Assembly: GCA_043816955.1 (NCBI GenBank)
Contig: JBDRHL010000152.1
Coordinates: forward strand, 1 to 16,724
DNA: 16,724 bases
Direction: 5' to 3'
Source: JBDRHL01 sp043816955
Lineage (GTDB): Bacteria > Planctomycetota > Phycisphaerae > Sedimentisphaerales > CAYZTY01
Of this stretch, positions 16,326-16,724 are shown piece after piece (position 1 is the first letter of the stretch; each line of letters begins with the position of its first letter). Under the pieces are notes generated by a model, which had not been told where the DNA came from, searched no databases, and was given only the letters and a program-made list of their open reading frames with translations. Position numbers and translations under genes: made by a program.

Positions 16326-16354
16326 ATTATACAATCGTTTGTACAGTATGTCAA
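16326..16354 (-). promoter_or_regulatory. Consensus sigma70 promoter of the LacI gene
   Basis: On the minus strand TTGACA (16349-16354) and TATAAT (16326-16331) are both perfect and exactly 17 bases apart. The expected transcription start is near 16319, giving a leader of about 56 bases. A run of eight A residues (16378-16385) lies further upstream and may help polymerase binding. Confidence 0.85.
16330..16343. promoter_or_regulatory. Probable LacI-type operator inside the promoter
   Basis: TACAATCGTTTGTA is a palindrome (TACAA/TTGTA) with a central CG, the layout typical of LacI-family operators. It fills most of the -35/-10 spacer and overlaps the -10 box by two bases, so a bound repressor would block polymerase. 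Outer arms GCTTGA (16321-16326) and TCAAGC (16351-16356) extend the dyad, slightly off centre. Confidence 0.65.
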
Positions 16355-16598
16355 GCACCATAGTTACTTTTCCTGAATTTTTTTTGCAATTTAGCCCATT
16401 TCGGACTATACGAAACTTAATCCTCTGTGCAATAAATACTTACAACTCCCATCCTTAGAGGAGAAACCAAATTTGCTAATTGAGCCGCGACACTCAACAA
16501 CCAGAAGGATAACTTCACCTCCGACCAGCCGTTATTCGCATCGTGAAGATATGTAGAGAGGGCATCCTCAAGTATAATTCGGCTAAGGGGGTATCTCC
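16355..16598. other. Spacer with no supported gene
   Basis: Between the LacI promoter and the start of the insertion element I see only the A/T tract at 16378-16385 and a 66-codon minus-strand open frame that resembles nothing known. The boundary of the right-hand insertion element probably falls in the last part, near the GGGGG run at 16587-16591. Confidence 0.4.
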
Positions 16599-16627
16599 TT
16601 GACTCCAGTACATACAATCGGTAGTAT
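16599..16627 (+). promoter_or_regulatory. Candidate promoter for the right-edge transposase
   Basis: TTGACT (16599-16604) and TAGTAT (16622-16627) are 17 bases apart and each differs from consensus at one position. The ATG at 16636 is only nine bases past the -10 box, so the transcript would be almost leaderless. Confidence 0.45.
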
Positions 16628-16635
16628 TTGCGATC

Positions 16636-16724
16636 ATGGAAGATTACCCGCGAACATTGATGGAATTGGAAAAGCGGTTTTCATCGGAAGAGGCCTGTCG
16701 GGAATATTTGGAAGTTCTTCGATG
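16636..16724 (+). CDS. IS1595-family transposase, N-terminal fragment cut by window edge
   Basis: The 29 visible codons read MEDYPRTLMELEKRF followed by a short helix with EEACREYLEVLR. This is the characteristic opening of IS1595-family transposases, just ahead of the CPxC zinc ribbon that should lie outside the window. There is no ribosome site before the ATG and no alternative in-frame start close upstream. The element marks the right border of the minus-strand locus and points away from it. The terminal inverted repeat cannot be confirmed because the other end is not in the window. Confidence 0.7.
   Translation, partial: MEDYPRTLMELEKRFSSEEACREYLEVLR

Noticed and set aside
16417..16617. 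66-codon minus-strand open frame upstream of the LacI gene
   Set aside because: No recognisable domain and no strong ribosome site, and it overlaps the probable end and promoter of the IS1595 element.

Overview
The window looks like part of a planctomycete genome, most likely an anaerobic Phycisphaerae/Sedimentisphaerales-type lineage. The signs are large secreted multidomain proteins, dockerin-like calcium-binding repeats, a PEP-CTERM surface-sorting tail, and a type II secretion/pilin-like signal (GFTLVELLVV) on a protein inside a carbohydrate locus. The assignment is inference from these protein styles; no rRNA or other marker is present.

Layout. The left edge (1 to about 680) holds two decayed transposase pieces on opposite strands that meet near 500-540. 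From 777 to 16263 every gene lies on the minus strand, so transcription runs right to left. In that order they are: a LacI-family regulator (15181-16263), a small PEP-CTERM protein (14123-14887), two large paralogous secreted proteins (12321-13961 and 10392-12143), a pseudopilin-like protein (9387-10223), a short secreted protein with a tandem dockerin-like pair (8635-9381), a 1499-residue protein related to exo-rhamnogalacturonan lyases of the PcRGLX/YetA (PL26) type (4111-8610), and an 1099-residue LamG plus alpha/beta-hydrolase esterase (777-4076). The right edge (from 16636, plus strand) is the start of an IS1595-family transposase.

How it may work. The last four genes are tightly packed (gaps of about 5, 24 and 34 bases) and probably form one operon read from a promoter near 10264-10292. 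They pair a putative pectin/rhamnogalacturonan lyase with a putative carbohydrate esterase. The upstream genes encode mainly one recurring beta-sandwich module, present six times in four proteins. The LacI gene has a textbook sigma70 promoter with a CG-centred palindrome in its spacer, which suggests autoregulation and sugar-responsive control of the locus. I see no SusC/SusD pair in the window. The picture is a polysaccharide-attack locus built from secreted proteins joined by dockerin-like repeats, pilin-type export and PEP-CTERM sorting.

Most notable signals: (1) dockerin-like repeats come in pairs but in three of four proteins the two halves are split apart by a whole beta-sandwich domain, and in each split pair one half has an aromatic residue where the loop glycine should be; (2) a six-copy beta-sandwich family with shared DG-x-x-I-x-WD and G-T-x-G-x-W-x-x-HER motifs; (3) strong hairpins in each large spacer between the genes; (4) carbohydrate-binding-like domains inserted inside the helical toroid of the lyase-like protein; (5) a heptamer tandem repeat just after a stop codon.
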